Origin: Luteimonas marina
Lineage (GTDB): Bacteria > Pseudomonadota > Gammaproteobacteria > Xanthomonadales > Xanthomonadaceae
NCBI RefSeq assembly: GCF_007859325.1
Contig: NZ_VOHK01000001.1
Span: 124,001-188,000 of the forward strand
Reading direction: 5' to 3'
Length of the DNA: 64,000 nucleotides
The notes beneath the pieces are model-generated. The model made no database searches, was not told the origin of the DNA, and saw nothing but the letters and a program-made list of their open reading frames with translations. The position numbers and the translations under genes were made by a program. Shown here piece by piece: positions 7,653 through 14,878 of the stretch. Numbering within the stretch: position 1 is the stretch's first letter; every line of letters begins with the position of its first letter.

Positions 7653-9536
7653 CTACCGGTACCCCGCCGCCTGCAGCTCGAACAGCTCCGCATAGCGCCC
7701 GCCCTGCGCCATCAGCTGCTCGTGCGTGCCGCTGGCCTCGACCTTGCCCTCGGCCAGCACCAGGATGCGGTCGGCCATGCGCACGCTGGAGAAGCGGTGC
7801 GAGATCAGCACCGCGGTGCGGTCGTCGGACAGTTCCTTGAAGCGCTGGAACACCTCGAACTCGCTGCGCGCGTCGAGCGCGGCGGTGGGTTCGTCGAGGA
7901 TCATCACCTGCGCGTCGCGCATGTAGGCGCGCGCGATCGCGATCTTTTGCCACTGGCCGCCGGACAGGTCGACGCCGGTCTTGAAGCGGCGGCCGATCAG
8001 CTGGTCGTAGCCGTTCGGGAGCGAGTCGACCACCTCGTCGGCCATCGCCCGCCGCGCCGCGTCCTCGATCCGCGCGCGATCGTCCATGCGGTCGATCTGG
8101 CCGACGCCGATGTTCTCGCCGGCGGTCAGGTGGTAGCGCACGAAGTCCTGGAAGATCACGCCGATGTTCGCGCGCAGCGCGTCGATGTCGTAGTCGCGCA
8201 GGTCGCGCCCGTCGAGCAGGATGCGGCCCTCGTCCGGGTCGTACAGCCGCGCCAGCAGCTTGACCAGGGTGGTCTTGCCGGCGCCGTTCTCGCCGACCAG
8301 CGCCAGCACCTCGCCCGCGCGCAGCTCGAAGTCCATGTGCCGCACCGCCCAGCGCTCGGCGCCCGGGTAGCGAAAGCCCACGTCCTCGAACACGAAGCCC
8401 CGTGCGATCGGCTTCGGGAACGGCACCGGGTTTTCTGGCGACTTGATCTCCGGCTCGATCTCGAAGAACGAGAACAGGTCGTCGAGGTACAGCGCCTGCC
8501 CGGCGACCTGGGAGAAGCCGATCAACAGGCTTTCGAGCAGCTGCCGCAGGCGGCGGAAACTGCCGGCGAGGAAGGTCAGGTCGCCGATGGTGAAATCGCC
8601 CTTGACCGTGCGCCAGGCGATGTAGCCGTAGGCGACGTAGTAGCCCAGCGTGCCGAGCGCGGCGAGCAGCGTGCCCCAGATCGCGCGCTTGCGCGCCAGC
8701 GCGCGGTTGGCCACGAAGAACTTCTGCGCCAGCGTGCGGTAGCGCTCGATCAGGAACCGGTGCAGGTTGAAGATCTTCACTTCCTTCGCCGTCTCGACGC
8801 TGGCGCCGGTCTGGCGCACGTACTCGAGCTGGCGGCGCTCGGGTGTCCACTGGAAGTTCAGCGAGTAGCCGAGCGCGTTGAAGTGCGATTCGCCGACAAA
8901 GGCGGGGATCAGCGCGATCGCGAGCAGCAGGATCAGCCATGGCGCGTAGACCAGCAGGCCGATCGCGAAGCTGACCACGGTGATCATGTCCTGCGCCTGC
9001 CCGAACAGCTGGCCCATCAGGTTCATGCGGCCCATCGTCTGCCGGCGCGCGCGGTCGAGCTTGTCCTGCAGGTCCGGGTCCTCGAAGTCCTCCAGGTCGA
9101 GCGTCGCCGCGTGCTCCATCAGGCGCACGCTGGTGGCGTTGGTGAACAGCTCCGACAGCAGGCCGTCGGCGTAGCTGACGATCCGCCCGAGCAGGTCCGA
9201 CAGGATCGCGAGCCCGAATTCCAGCGCCAGCAGCCACAGCAGGTGGTTCAGCAGACCGCTGCGCCAGGCCTCGCCCAGCGAATCGAAGTCGAGGCCGAGC
9301 CCGACCAGCCGGATCGCCTCGTCGATGATCAGCTTGCCGACGTACAGCGTCAGGATCGGCAGGAACGCGCGCACCAGGCGCAGGCCGATGCTGGTGATCG
9401 ACAGCGCCGGGCTCGTGGCCCAGATCTGCTTCAGGAACGGCGGCAGGTTGCGCATCGCGTCGAAGCGCTCGCGCAGGCTCGGTCGGCTGTCGGCGCGGCT
9501 GGGCTTGGGGGCGGCGTCGGACGGGCGTGCGTTCAT
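7653..9536 (-). CDS. ABC exporter half-transporter (fused permease-ATPase)
   Basis: A 627-residue half-transporter that would act as a homodimer in the inner membrane. Residues 40-360 hold hydrophobic segments (clear ones near 45-75, 100-120, 185-212 and 288-310). Residues 380-627 are the ATPase: Walker A GENGAGKT at 415-422, Q463, signature LSGGQ at 524-528, Walker B VMILDEP at 544-550 and H580. All catalytic residues are present. The substrate cannot be told; the family includes lipid, peptide and drug exporters. It is flanked by repeat elements on both sides and appears to be monocistronic. Confidence 0.92.
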   Translation of the reverse strand: MNARPSDAAPKPSRADSRPSLRERFDAMRNLPPFLKQIWATSPALSITSIGLRLVRAFLPILTLYVGKLIIDEAIRLVGLGLDFDSLGEAWRSGLLNHLLWLLALEFGLAILSDLLGRIVSYADGLLSELFTNATSVRLMEHAATLDLEDFEDPDLQDKLDRARRQTMGRMNLMGQLFGQAQDMITVVSFAIGLLVYAPWLILLLAIALIPAFVGESHFNALGYSLNFQWTPERRQLEYVRQTGASVETAKEVKIFNLHRFLIERYRTLAQKFFVANRALARKRAIWGTLLAALGTLGYYVAYGYIAWRTVKGDFTIGDLTFLAGSFRRLRQLLESLLIGFSQVAGQALYLDDLFSFFEIEPEIKSPENPVPFPKPIARGFVFEDVGFRYPGAERWAVRHMDFELRAGEVLALVGENGAGKTTLVKLLARLYDPDEGRILLDGRDLRDYDIDALRANIGVIFQDFVRYHLTAGENIGVGQIDRMDDRARIEDAARRAMADEVVDSLPNGYDQLIGRRFKTGVDLSGGQWQKIAIARAYMRDAQVMILDEPTAALDARSEFEVFQRFKELSDDRTAVLISHRFSSVRMADRILVLAEGKVEASGTHEQLMAQGGRYAELFELQAAGYR

Positions 9537-9575
9537 GCGGGTAGCGTGCGTCCGTTCATCGGGGTGTCGCCCAAT

Positions 9576-9710
9576 CCGTCATTTCGACCGGAGGGAGAAA
9601 TCTCCCTGTCATTTCGACCATAGGGAGAAATCCTGTCGCAGATCGCCTGATGGCCATGTGACCGCCCGCGCGTCGGCGGGCGGATTTCTCCCTTCGGTCG
9701 AAATGACAGG
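9576..9710. repeat. Palindromic repeat, GTCATTTCGACC family, three arms
   Basis: A pair of inverted arms (9605-9633 and 9682-9710) is preceded by an extra left arm from about 9576. Each arm starts GTCATTTCGACC and ends GGGAGAAATC. The extra arm breaks the simple doublet structure. It fills the gap between the ABC exporter and the PhoH gene. Confidence 0.8.
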
Positions 9711-9728
9711 TGGTGTTGATGACGGGGC

Positions 9729-11132
9729 CTAGAGCACTTCCGACGCGTAGTCCGCCAGCCGCGAACGCTCGCCGCGCCGCAGCGTCACGTGCGCGCTGTG
9801 CGCCCAGTTCTTGAAGCGGTCGACGGCGTAGGTCAGGCCCGAGGTGGTCTCGGTGAGGTAGGGCGTGTCGATCTGCTCGACGTTGCCCAGGCACACGATC
9901 TTGGTGCCCGGGCCGGCGCGCGTGACCAGGGTCTTCATCTGCTTGGGCGTGAGGTTCTGCGCCTCGTCCAGGATCAGGTAGCGCGAGAGGAAGGTGCGGC
10001 CGCGCATGAAATTGAGCGAGCGGATCTTGATGCGCGAGGCGAGCAGGTCGTTGGTCGCCGCGCGGCCCCAGCTGCCGCCTTCCTGGTTGTGGGTGAGCAC
10101 TTCGAGGTTGTCGGTCAGCGCGCCCATCCACGGCGTCATCTTTTCCTCCTCGGTGCCGGGCAGGAAGCCGATGTCCTCGCCCACGCTGACCGTGGCGCGG
10201 GTCATGATGATCTCGCGGTAGCGCTGCTGGTCCATGGTCTGCGCCAGGCCCGCGGCCAGCGCCAGCAGGGTCTTGCCGGTGCCGGCGGTGCCGAGCAGGG
10301 TGACGAAGTCGACCTCCGGGTCCATCAGCGCGTTGAGCGCGAAGTTCTGCTCGCGGTTGCGCGCGGTGATGCCCCAGACCGCGTGCTGGCTGCCGCGGTA
10401 GTCGTCGACGATCTGCAGCACCGCCTTGCCGCCTTCGGCCTTGGTCACGCGGAACTCGGCTTCGTCGTCGCCGGGCAGGTAGAGGTACTGGTTCGGGTAC
10501 CAGTCGTTGTCGGCATCGACCGCGACTTCGTAGTAGGTGCGGCCCTTGTCGGTCCAGGACTTGAGGTCCTTGCCGTGGCGCTGCCAGAAGTCCTCCGGCA
10601 GCGCGTTGGCGCCGGTGTAGAGCAGGCTGAAGTCGTCGAGCGCGCGGTCGTTCTCGTAGTCCTCGCTGACGATGCCGGCGATCGCGGCCTTGATCCGCAG
10701 GTTGATGTCCTTGGAGACGAACACCACCGGGAAGTCGGGTTCGTCGCGGCGCAGCTGCAGGATCGCGCCGAGGATGCGGTTGTCGGGCGCGACCGCGCCG
10801 AACGAGGTCTTGTCCTCCTTCGGCACCGTGGTCTGGAAGCGCAGCTTGCCGATGCTGGCCGCGCCGCGCAGCTGCAGCGCGTTCGGGCGGTTGAGCACCA
10901 GCCCGGTGGCGATCTTGTCGGTACCCTGCGCCTCGATCAGCTCGTTGATGAAGCGGCTGACCTGGCGCGCGTTGCGGCTGGCTTCCGACGTGCCCTTCTT
11001 GCCGTTGTCGAGTTCCTCGATGACCTGCATCGGCAGGAACACGTCGTGTTCCTCGAACTTGAACAGCGCGGTCGGATCGTGCATCAGGACGTTGGTGTCG
11101 AGCACGTACAGGCGCTTGCCTTGGGTCATCAT
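9729..11132 (-). CDS. PIN domain-PhoH ATPase (YlaK-like)
   Basis: A 467-residue fusion. Residues 8-150 are a PIN-type ribonuclease domain (first acidic residue D12 in VLDTNVLMHDP). Residues 255-467 are a PhoH ATPase with Walker A GTAGTGKT at 281-288 and Walker B LILDEAQ at 386-392. PIN-PhoH fusions are thought to be ATP-driven RNA-unwinding nucleases; the role in this group is not established. Two adjacent Met codons are possible starts. It lies just downstream of bcp on the same strand. Confidence 0.92.
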   Translation of the reverse strand: MMTQGKRLYVLDTNVLMHDPTALFKFEEHDVFLPMQVIEELDNGKKGTSEASRNARQVSRFINELIEAQGTDKIATGLVLNRPNALQLRGAASIGKLRFQTTVPKEDKTSFGAVAPDNRILGAILQLRRDEPDFPVVFVSKDINLRIKAAIAGIVSEDYENDRALDDFSLLYTGANALPEDFWQRHGKDLKSWTDKGRTYYEVAVDADNDWYPNQYLYLPGDDEAEFRVTKAEGGKAVLQIVDDYRGSQHAVWGITARNREQNFALNALMDPEVDFVTLLGTAGTGKTLLALAAGLAQTMDQQRYREIIMTRATVSVGEDIGFLPGTEEEKMTPWMGALTDNLEVLTHNQEGGSWGRAATNDLLASRIKIRSLNFMRGRTFLSRYLILDEAQNLTPKQMKTLVTRAGPGTKIVCLGNVEQIDTPYLTETTSGLTYAVDRFKNWAHSAHVTLRRGERSRLADYASEVL

Positions 11133-11157
11133 CGGTCGCTTGGCTTCCGTGGTTGGT

Positions 11158-11252
11158 GGGTCGGGGCTACGCGCCCGACGGCCGGGGTTCGTTTGCGTCG
11201 GGGATGGGGTCGGGTTTCATTTTGCGTCGGTGTCGGGGCTGGCCCCGACCTA
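11158..11252. repeat. GTCGGGGCT palindromic repeat cluster
   Basis: An arm near 11158-11180 (GGTCGGGGCTACGCGCCCGAC) and a second palindrome at 11232-11252 (GTCGGGGCTGGCCCCGACCTA) lie between bcp and the PhoH gene. The CTA at the end of the second is the TAG stop codon of bcp on the minus strand. Confidence 0.65.
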
Positions 11253-11729
11253 TGCCTGCGCGGTCTTCAGGGCGTCGAGGACGGCCTGGGCGTGGCCGGC
11301 GACCTTCACCCCGCGCCATTCCGCGGCCAGGCGCTGGTCGGGCGAGAGCAGGAAGGTGCTGCGGACCACGCCCAGCACCTTGCGGCCGTACATGTTCTTC
11401 TCGTGGATCACGTCGAAGGCCTTGCACAGCTTCTCGTCGGCGTCGCTGACCAGCGGGAACCTGAAACCCTGCTTCGCGCAGAAGTTGTCGTGCGATTTCA
11501 CCGAGTCGCGCGAGACGCCGAGCACGGTCGCGCCCAGGCGCTTGAACTTCGGCAGCAGGGCATTGAAGTCGAGCCCCTCGGTGGTGCAGCCGGGGGTCGA
11601 ATCCTTCGGGTAGAAGTACAGCACCAGCCACTGGCCGGCATGGTCGGCGAGGGTGGTGGTGTCGCCGCCGGACAGGGCCAGCGGCAGCTTGAGGGTGGAT
11701 TTCGGAAGCGCTTTGCCGGTCGCGATCAT
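11250..11729 (-). CDS. bcp: Peroxiredoxin, PrxQ/Bcp subfamily
   Basis: A thiol peroxidase that reduces peroxides with electrons from thioredoxin. With the start at 11729 it has 159 residues, and the peroxidatic Cys is C48 (STPGCTTEG). The Cys five residues later, which resolves in E. coli Bcp, is missing. Instead C84 (DNFCAKQ) lies 36 residues on. This spacing is what I recall for Xanthomonas PrxQ, where the disulfide forms to helix 3. An in-frame ATG five codons upstream (11744) is possible but abuts repeat sequence. Neighbour order bcp-gcvR-dapA-bamC is the same as in E. coli. The TAG stop lies in a palindromic repeat. Confidence 0.9.
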   Translation of the reverse strand: MIATGKALPKSTLKLPLALSGGDTTTLADHAGQWLVLYFYPKDSTPGCTTEGLDFNALLPKFKRLGATVLGVSRDSVKSHDNFCAKQGFRFPLVSDADEKLCKAFDVIHEKNMYGRKVLGVVRSTFLLSPDQRLAAEWRGVKVAGHAQAVLDALKTAQA

Positions 11730-11775
11730 TCCAGAACTCGTCATCCCTTGAAGCTTGTCATTCCGCCCTTGCGGG

Positions 11776-11856
11776 TGTCATTCCGAACGCAGTGAGGAAT
11801 CTGCTTCAGCGCGGAGCTGCTCGAAGAGCAGATTTCTCACTGCGTTCGAAATGACA
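11776..11856. repeat. REP-like doublet, TGTCATTCCGAACGC family (copy B1)
   Basis: Inverted 29-base arms at 11776-11804 and 11828-11856, ending in AATCTGC. A fragment of a further head (TTGTCATTCCGCC, 11755-11767) precedes it. It sits between bcp and gcvR. Confidence 0.8.
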
Positions 11857-11878
11857 TCCGAAGGGTGTGCGGGAACCA

Positions 11879-12445
11879 TCAGAACTTCATCGGATCCATG
11901 ATCGCATCGAGGTTCAGGTGGTCGCAGAACTCGAGGAAGTCGTCGCGCAGCGCGGCGATGTGCATGTTCGCCGGCACGCCGATGGTGACCTGCGCCGAGA
12001 ACATGTCGGCGCCGGTCTGCATCGCCCGGTAGCGCGAGCAGTGCAGGCTTTCGATGGTGATGCCCTGGCGGTCGAAGAAGTCGGCCAGCTGGAACAGGAT
12101 GCCCGGCTTGTCGGCCGCCACCACCTCGACGATGTAGGGCAGCAGGTTCGACTGCACCGGCTTCGGACCCGTGCGGTACCAGACCAGCTTCAGCTCTTCC
12201 TCGCGCTCGAGCCGGGTCAGCATCGCCTCGAGCTTGGCCACCGAGTCCCAGGAGCCGGTGGCGAGCGCGGTCACCGAGACGTCGCGGCCGACCGTGGACA
12301 GGCGGGTGTCGACGAGGTTGCAGCCGCTGTCGGCGATCCGCCGCGACACGGCGAGCAGCGGCGATGCCGGATGCGTCGTGTAGGCGTTGATCAGCAGGTA
12401 GTTCTCGTTCGGCGAGGGCCGGGAAGCGGTGTCTGGATCGGTCAA
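11879..12445 (-). CDS. gcvR: Glycine cleavage system regulator GcvR-like, tandem ACT domains
   Basis: A cytoplasmic regulator of about 188 residues made of two ACT domains (about 15-85 and 100-180). GcvR binds glycine and modulates GcvA, the activator of the glycine cleavage operon in E. coli. The region [16 protein letters not shown] marks the first ACT strand. The start is uncertain: TTG at 12445 fits the family length, while an ATG at 12568 would add 41 Arg-rich residues unlike any ACT protein. It is divergent from dapA and upstream of bcp, the same set as in E. coli, which supports the name. Confidence 0.82.
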   Translation of the reverse strand: MTDPDTASRPSPNENYLLINAYTTHPASPLLAVSRRIADSGCNLVDTRLSTVGRDVSVTALATGSWDSVAKLEAMLTRLEREEELKLVWYRTGPKPVQSNLLPYIVEVVAADKPGILFQLADFFDRQGITIESLHCSRYRAMQTGADMFSAQVTIGVPANMHIAALRDDFLEFCDHLNLDAIMDPMKF

Positions 12446-12621
12446 GGCGGCGTCCGCGGCAGGGTGATTCTGTGAAGCCTTCGGTTCTGAACGGTAGCCC
12501 GAACGGGGTCGGGCACGGCGGCCAGCATACTTGCCCGTGCTTCCGGGCCGCAAGTAACATGCCGGCATCGAAGACCATCCGTCCGTGCGCCCGCGCGGGC
12601 CTTCGCACGAGAGCTTCCCAC

Positions 12622-13527
12622 TTGCGACTTTCCGGCAGCATCACCGCGCTGGCGACGCCGTTCACGGCGGCGGGAGAGGTCGATCTCGACGCCTGGCGCC
12701 GCCTGCTGCAGGCACAGCTCGACGGCGGCACGCAGGCCGTCGTCGTCGCCGGCTCCACGGGCGAGGCTTCGTCGCTCTACGAGGCGGAGTACGACGCGCT
12801 GCTGCGCACCGCGGTCGAATGCGTGGCCGGCCGCGTTCCGGTACTGGCCGGGACCGGGCAGTCGAGCACGGCGAAGACCATCGAGCAGACCCGCCGCGCC
12901 GCGGGACTCGGCGCCGACGCCGCGCTGGTGGTCACGCCGCCCTACGTGCGCCCGACCCAGGCCGGCCTGCTGGCGCACTACCGTGCGCTGGCCGACGACG
13001 ACAGCCTGCCGCTGGTGATCTACAACGTGCCCGCGCGCACCGGCTGCGACCTGCTGCCGGAGAGCGTGGCCGCGCTGGTGGGACATCCGCGCATCGTCGG
13101 CGTCAAGGAAGCCTGCAGCGAGCCGGCGCGCCTGCAGGCCTGGCGGTCGCTGCGCCGGGACGGCTTCGCGGTGCTCGGCGGCGACGATGCGAGCGCGGCC
13201 GAGGCGATGCTCGCGGGCGCGAACGGCGTGGTCTCGGTGGTGTCGAACCTGGTCCCGGCCGCCGTGCGCAGGCTGTGCGACCTGGCCCTCGGCGGCCGGC
13301 GCGCCGAGGCCGAGGCGTGGAATGCCGGGCTGGCGGCGTTCCACGAGTTCGCCGGCCTCGAACCCAACCCGATCCCGGTCAAGGCCGTGCTCGAACGGCT
13401 CGGCTTCGGTCGCGGCCTGCGCCTGCCGCTGACCCCGCTGTCGGACATCCACCAGGCCACGGCCACGCGCATCGCCGCGCAGGCCGAGGCACTCGAACGC
13501 AGCCTCCGCGAACCGATCGCGGCCTGA
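12622..13527 (+). CDS. dapA: 4-hydroxy-tetrahydrodipicolinate synthase
   Basis: Catalyses condensation of pyruvate with aspartate semialdehyde, the first committed step to lysine and diaminopimelate. The 301-residue protein has the Schiff-base lysine K162 (GVKEACSE), Y134 ([10 protein letters not shown]) and Y108, matching the catalytic residues of DapA. The usual TTGE is STGE here (45-48), a common conservative change. A TTG at 12622 is the likely start, 8 bases after GAGAG, because upstream sequence lacks family similarity. bamC follows 28 bases later. asd, which makes its substrate, is elsewhere in this window (61174). No lysine riboswitch is visible upstream. Confidence 0.95.
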   Translation: MRLSGSITALATPFTAAGEVDLDAWRRLLQAQLDGGTQAVVVAGSTGEASSLYEAEYDALLRTAVECVAGRVPVLAGTGQSSTAKTIEQTRRAAGLGADAALVVTPPYVRPTQAGLLAHYRALADDDSLPLVIYNVPARTGCDLLPESVAALVGHPRIVGVKEACSEPARLQAWRSLRRDGFAVLGGDDASAAEAMLAGANGVVSVVSNLVPAAVRRLCDLALGGRRAEAEAWNAGLAAFHEFAGLEPNPIPVKAVLERLGFGRGLRLPLTPLSDIHQATATRIAAQAEALERSLREPIAA

Positions 13528-13555
13528 CCCCCTTTTCCTGCAGGAGAACCGAACG

Positions 13556-14068
13556 ATGCGTCATTCCCGCCCCCTGATCCGCATGCTCGCGGTGGCCCTG
13601 GTCGCCGTCGCCGTGCTCGGCACCAGCGGCTGCAAGTGGTTCCGCAAGGGCAGCGACCTCTATACCCAGAGCCCCGAGAGCCGTCCGCTGGAGGTGCCGC
13701 CGGACCTGGACCGCCCCGACACCTCGGCCGCGATGCAGCTGCCGGAAACCGGTTCGGTCACGCGTTCGGCCACGGCGGCCGCGGGCAGCGCGCAGCCGAA
13801 CGGCTTCGCCGTCGCCGGCGACCGCGACGAAGTCTTCAACCGCGTCGGCGAGGTGCTGGCCGCGACGCAAGGCCTGACCGTGGTCAATCGCGCGCAGCTG
13901 CTCGGCACCTACGACGTCGACTACGGCGACGCCAAGTTCCTCGTGCGCGTGACCAAGACCGACACCGGCGCCTACGTCTCGGCGGTCGATCCGCGCGGCC
14001 TGCCGGCCGCGGGCGAGCCGCCGGCGCGCCTGATCGCGGCGCTGAGGGCCGCGCTCGCGGGCGGCTGA
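13556..14068 (+). CDS. bamC: Short BamC-like outer-membrane lipoprotein
   Basis: A 170-residue lipoprotein with signal peptide and lipobox LGTSGC (lipidated C26). Residues 35-51 (LYTQSPESRPLEVPPDL) resemble the extended N-terminal segment of BamC that binds BamD. What follows (about 75-155) is room for only one helix-grip domain, against two in E. coli BamC (about 344 residues). Its place directly after dapA is the same as nlpB/bamC in E. coli, which is the main support for the name. It probably belongs to the Bam complex at the outer membrane. A terminator follows. Confidence 0.8.
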   Translation: MRHSRPLIRMLAVALVAVAVLGTSGCKWFRKGSDLYTQSPESRPLEVPPDLDRPDTSAAMQLPETGSVTRSATAAAGSAQPNGFAVAGDRDEVFNRVGEVLAATQGLTVVNRAQLLGTYDVDYGDAKFLVRVTKTDTGAYVSAVDPRGLPAAGEPPARLIAALRAALAGG

Positions 14069-14090
14069 GGCTGTCCCGACCGCAACCAGG

Positions 14091-14112
14091 AAAGGCGCCG
14101 CAAGGCGCCTTT
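14091..14112 (+). terminator. Terminator after bamC
   Basis: A perfect 9-base stem AAAGGCGCC / GGCGCCTTT with loop GCAA lies 22 bases past the bamC stop. The T-run is short (TTT), so efficiency is uncertain. Confidence 0.65.
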
Positions 14113-14162
14113 CGCGTTCCAGGGCGCCGGGTTTCCGGCGCGTGTGTCCGCGCAACCGCGCC

Positions 14163-14486
14163 TCAGCGCTCGAGCAGCGGCAGCTTGTCCGGCTTGCCTT
14201 CCCAGTCCTTGGCGTCGGGCAGGGGATCCTTGCGCGTGGTGATCACCGGCCACTCCTTCGAGAGTTCGGCGTTCAGCGCCACGTACGGCTCCTGTCCGGC
14301 GGGCACGTCGTCCTCCGGATAGATCGCGTTGATCGGGCACTCCGGCTCGCACAGGGTGCAGTCGATACATTCGTCCGGATCGATCACCAGGAAGTTCGGG
14401 CCCTCGTGGAAACAGTCGACCGGGCACACCTCGACGCAGTCGGTGTACTTGCACTTGATGCAGTTCTCGGTGACGACGAAGGGCAT
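14163..14486 (-). CDS. fdxA: 7Fe ferredoxin ([3Fe-4S][4Fe-4S])
   Basis: A 107-residue soluble electron carrier of the Azotobacter FdI type. C9, C17 and C50 fit the [3Fe-4S] ligands and C21, C40, C43 and C46 the [4Fe-4S] ligands; C12 and C25 are extra. The start MPFVVTENC at 14486 is clear; the open frame upstream is only read-through. Its partner reductase may be Fpr (6567). It is a single-gene unit. A GC-rich repeat lies about 82 bases upstream of the start codon; a near copy sits upstream of rimO. Confidence 0.95.
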   Translation of the reverse strand: MPFVVTENCIKCKYTDCVEVCPVDCFHEGPNFLVIDPDECIDCTLCEPECPINAIYPEDDVPAGQEPYVALNAELSKEWPVITTRKDPLPDAKDWEGKPDKLPLLER

Positions 14487-14567
14487 GGAGGGGTCCTGGC
14501 GCGGAAACGAAATTTTAGAACAGGCGTCGACGGGATGCTGCGAAGGGTTCGCATTCGCGCGCTTGTT

Positions 14568-14607
14568 CCCCCTCCCCCGCAAGCGGGGGCGGGCTGGGGT
14601 GGGGGCC
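14568..14607. repeat. CCCTCCCCCGC repeat (copy F1)
   Basis: A 40-base element with the palindrome CCCCCGCAAGCGGGGG and a GGGCTGGGGTGGGGGCC tail. Read on the minus strand it is a near copy of 46665-46704, with about four mismatches. It lies about 82 bases upstream of the fdxA start. Confidence 0.7.
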
Positions 14608-14631
14608 AGCGATCCGCCCGCACACAATGAA

Positions 14632-14655
14632 AAAGGCCCGCTTGCGCGGGCCTTT
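14632..14655 (-). terminator. Terminator of tRNA-Glu
   Basis: A perfect 10-base stem (AAAGGCCCGC / GCGGGCCTTT, loop four bases) lies 6 bases past the tRNA 3' end on the minus strand and is followed by a T-run. Confidence 0.8.
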
Positions 14656-14661
14656 CGAAAA

Positions 14662-14737
14662 TGGCGCTCCCTACGGGATTCGAACCCGTGTTTTAGCCTT
14701 GAGAGGGCCACGTCCTAGGCCTCTAGACGAAGGGAGC
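14662..14737 (-). tRNA. tRNA-Glu (anticodon CTC)
   Basis: A 76-base cloverleaf with encoded CCA at 14662-14664. The acceptor stem pairs GCTCCCT with AGGGAGC. The T-arm is CACGGGTTCGAATCCCGTA-like and the D-arm TCGTCTAGAGG matches tRNA-Glu. The anticodon loop CTCTCAA (14705 to 14699) gives anticodon CTC at 14703-14701, which reads GAG, the favoured Glu codon in this GC-rich genome. The region from here to pcnB (14738-14878) holds hairpins but no clear promoter boxes. Confidence 0.96.
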
Positions 14738-14749
14738 AGGGGTGCTGCA

Positions 14750-14782
14750 GGTGCAGCGCCGGCTGGACGACCGGCTGCACCG
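14750..14782. other. Hairpin upstream of tRNA-Glu
   Basis: GGTGCAG and CTGCACC arms enclose a second GCCGG/CCGG pairing, making a stable stem-loop 13 bases upstream of the tRNA 5' end. Its role is unknown. Confidence 0.4.
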
Positions 14783-14815
14783 GGCCTGCCCGATTGGGCA
14801 AGGGGTCGATGCAGC

Positions 14816-14830
14816 TTGCTAGTATAGCAA
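14816..14830. promoter_or_regulatory. Perfect palindrome TTGCTA-GTA-TAGCAA before pcnB
   Basis: A 15-base perfect dyad, AT-rich in a GC-rich setting, lies 49 bases upstream of the pcnB ATG and 79 bases upstream of the tRNA-Glu 5' end. It contains TATACT on the minus strand and TAGTAT on the plus strand, either of which could be a -10 box. No good -35 partner is seen, so this is a candidate operator or promoter core only. Confidence 0.35.
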
Positions 14831-14878
14831 CGATCAGGGCGTCGAACATCGGCCCCCGCACCCATACCGCCAGGCCGC

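Noticed and set aside
12446-12568. Longer GcvR starting at ATG 12568
   Set aside because: It adds 41 Arg- and Ser-rich residues not expected for ACT-domain regulators and would fill the divergent promoter region; the TTG at 12445 fits the family length, though this is not certain.
12446-12621. Lysine riboswitch or leader peptide before dapA
   Set aside because: The short gap shows no conserved lysine-box structure, terminator or small Lys-rich frame; the same holds for the asd leader (60944-61173), which holds only a repeat doublet.
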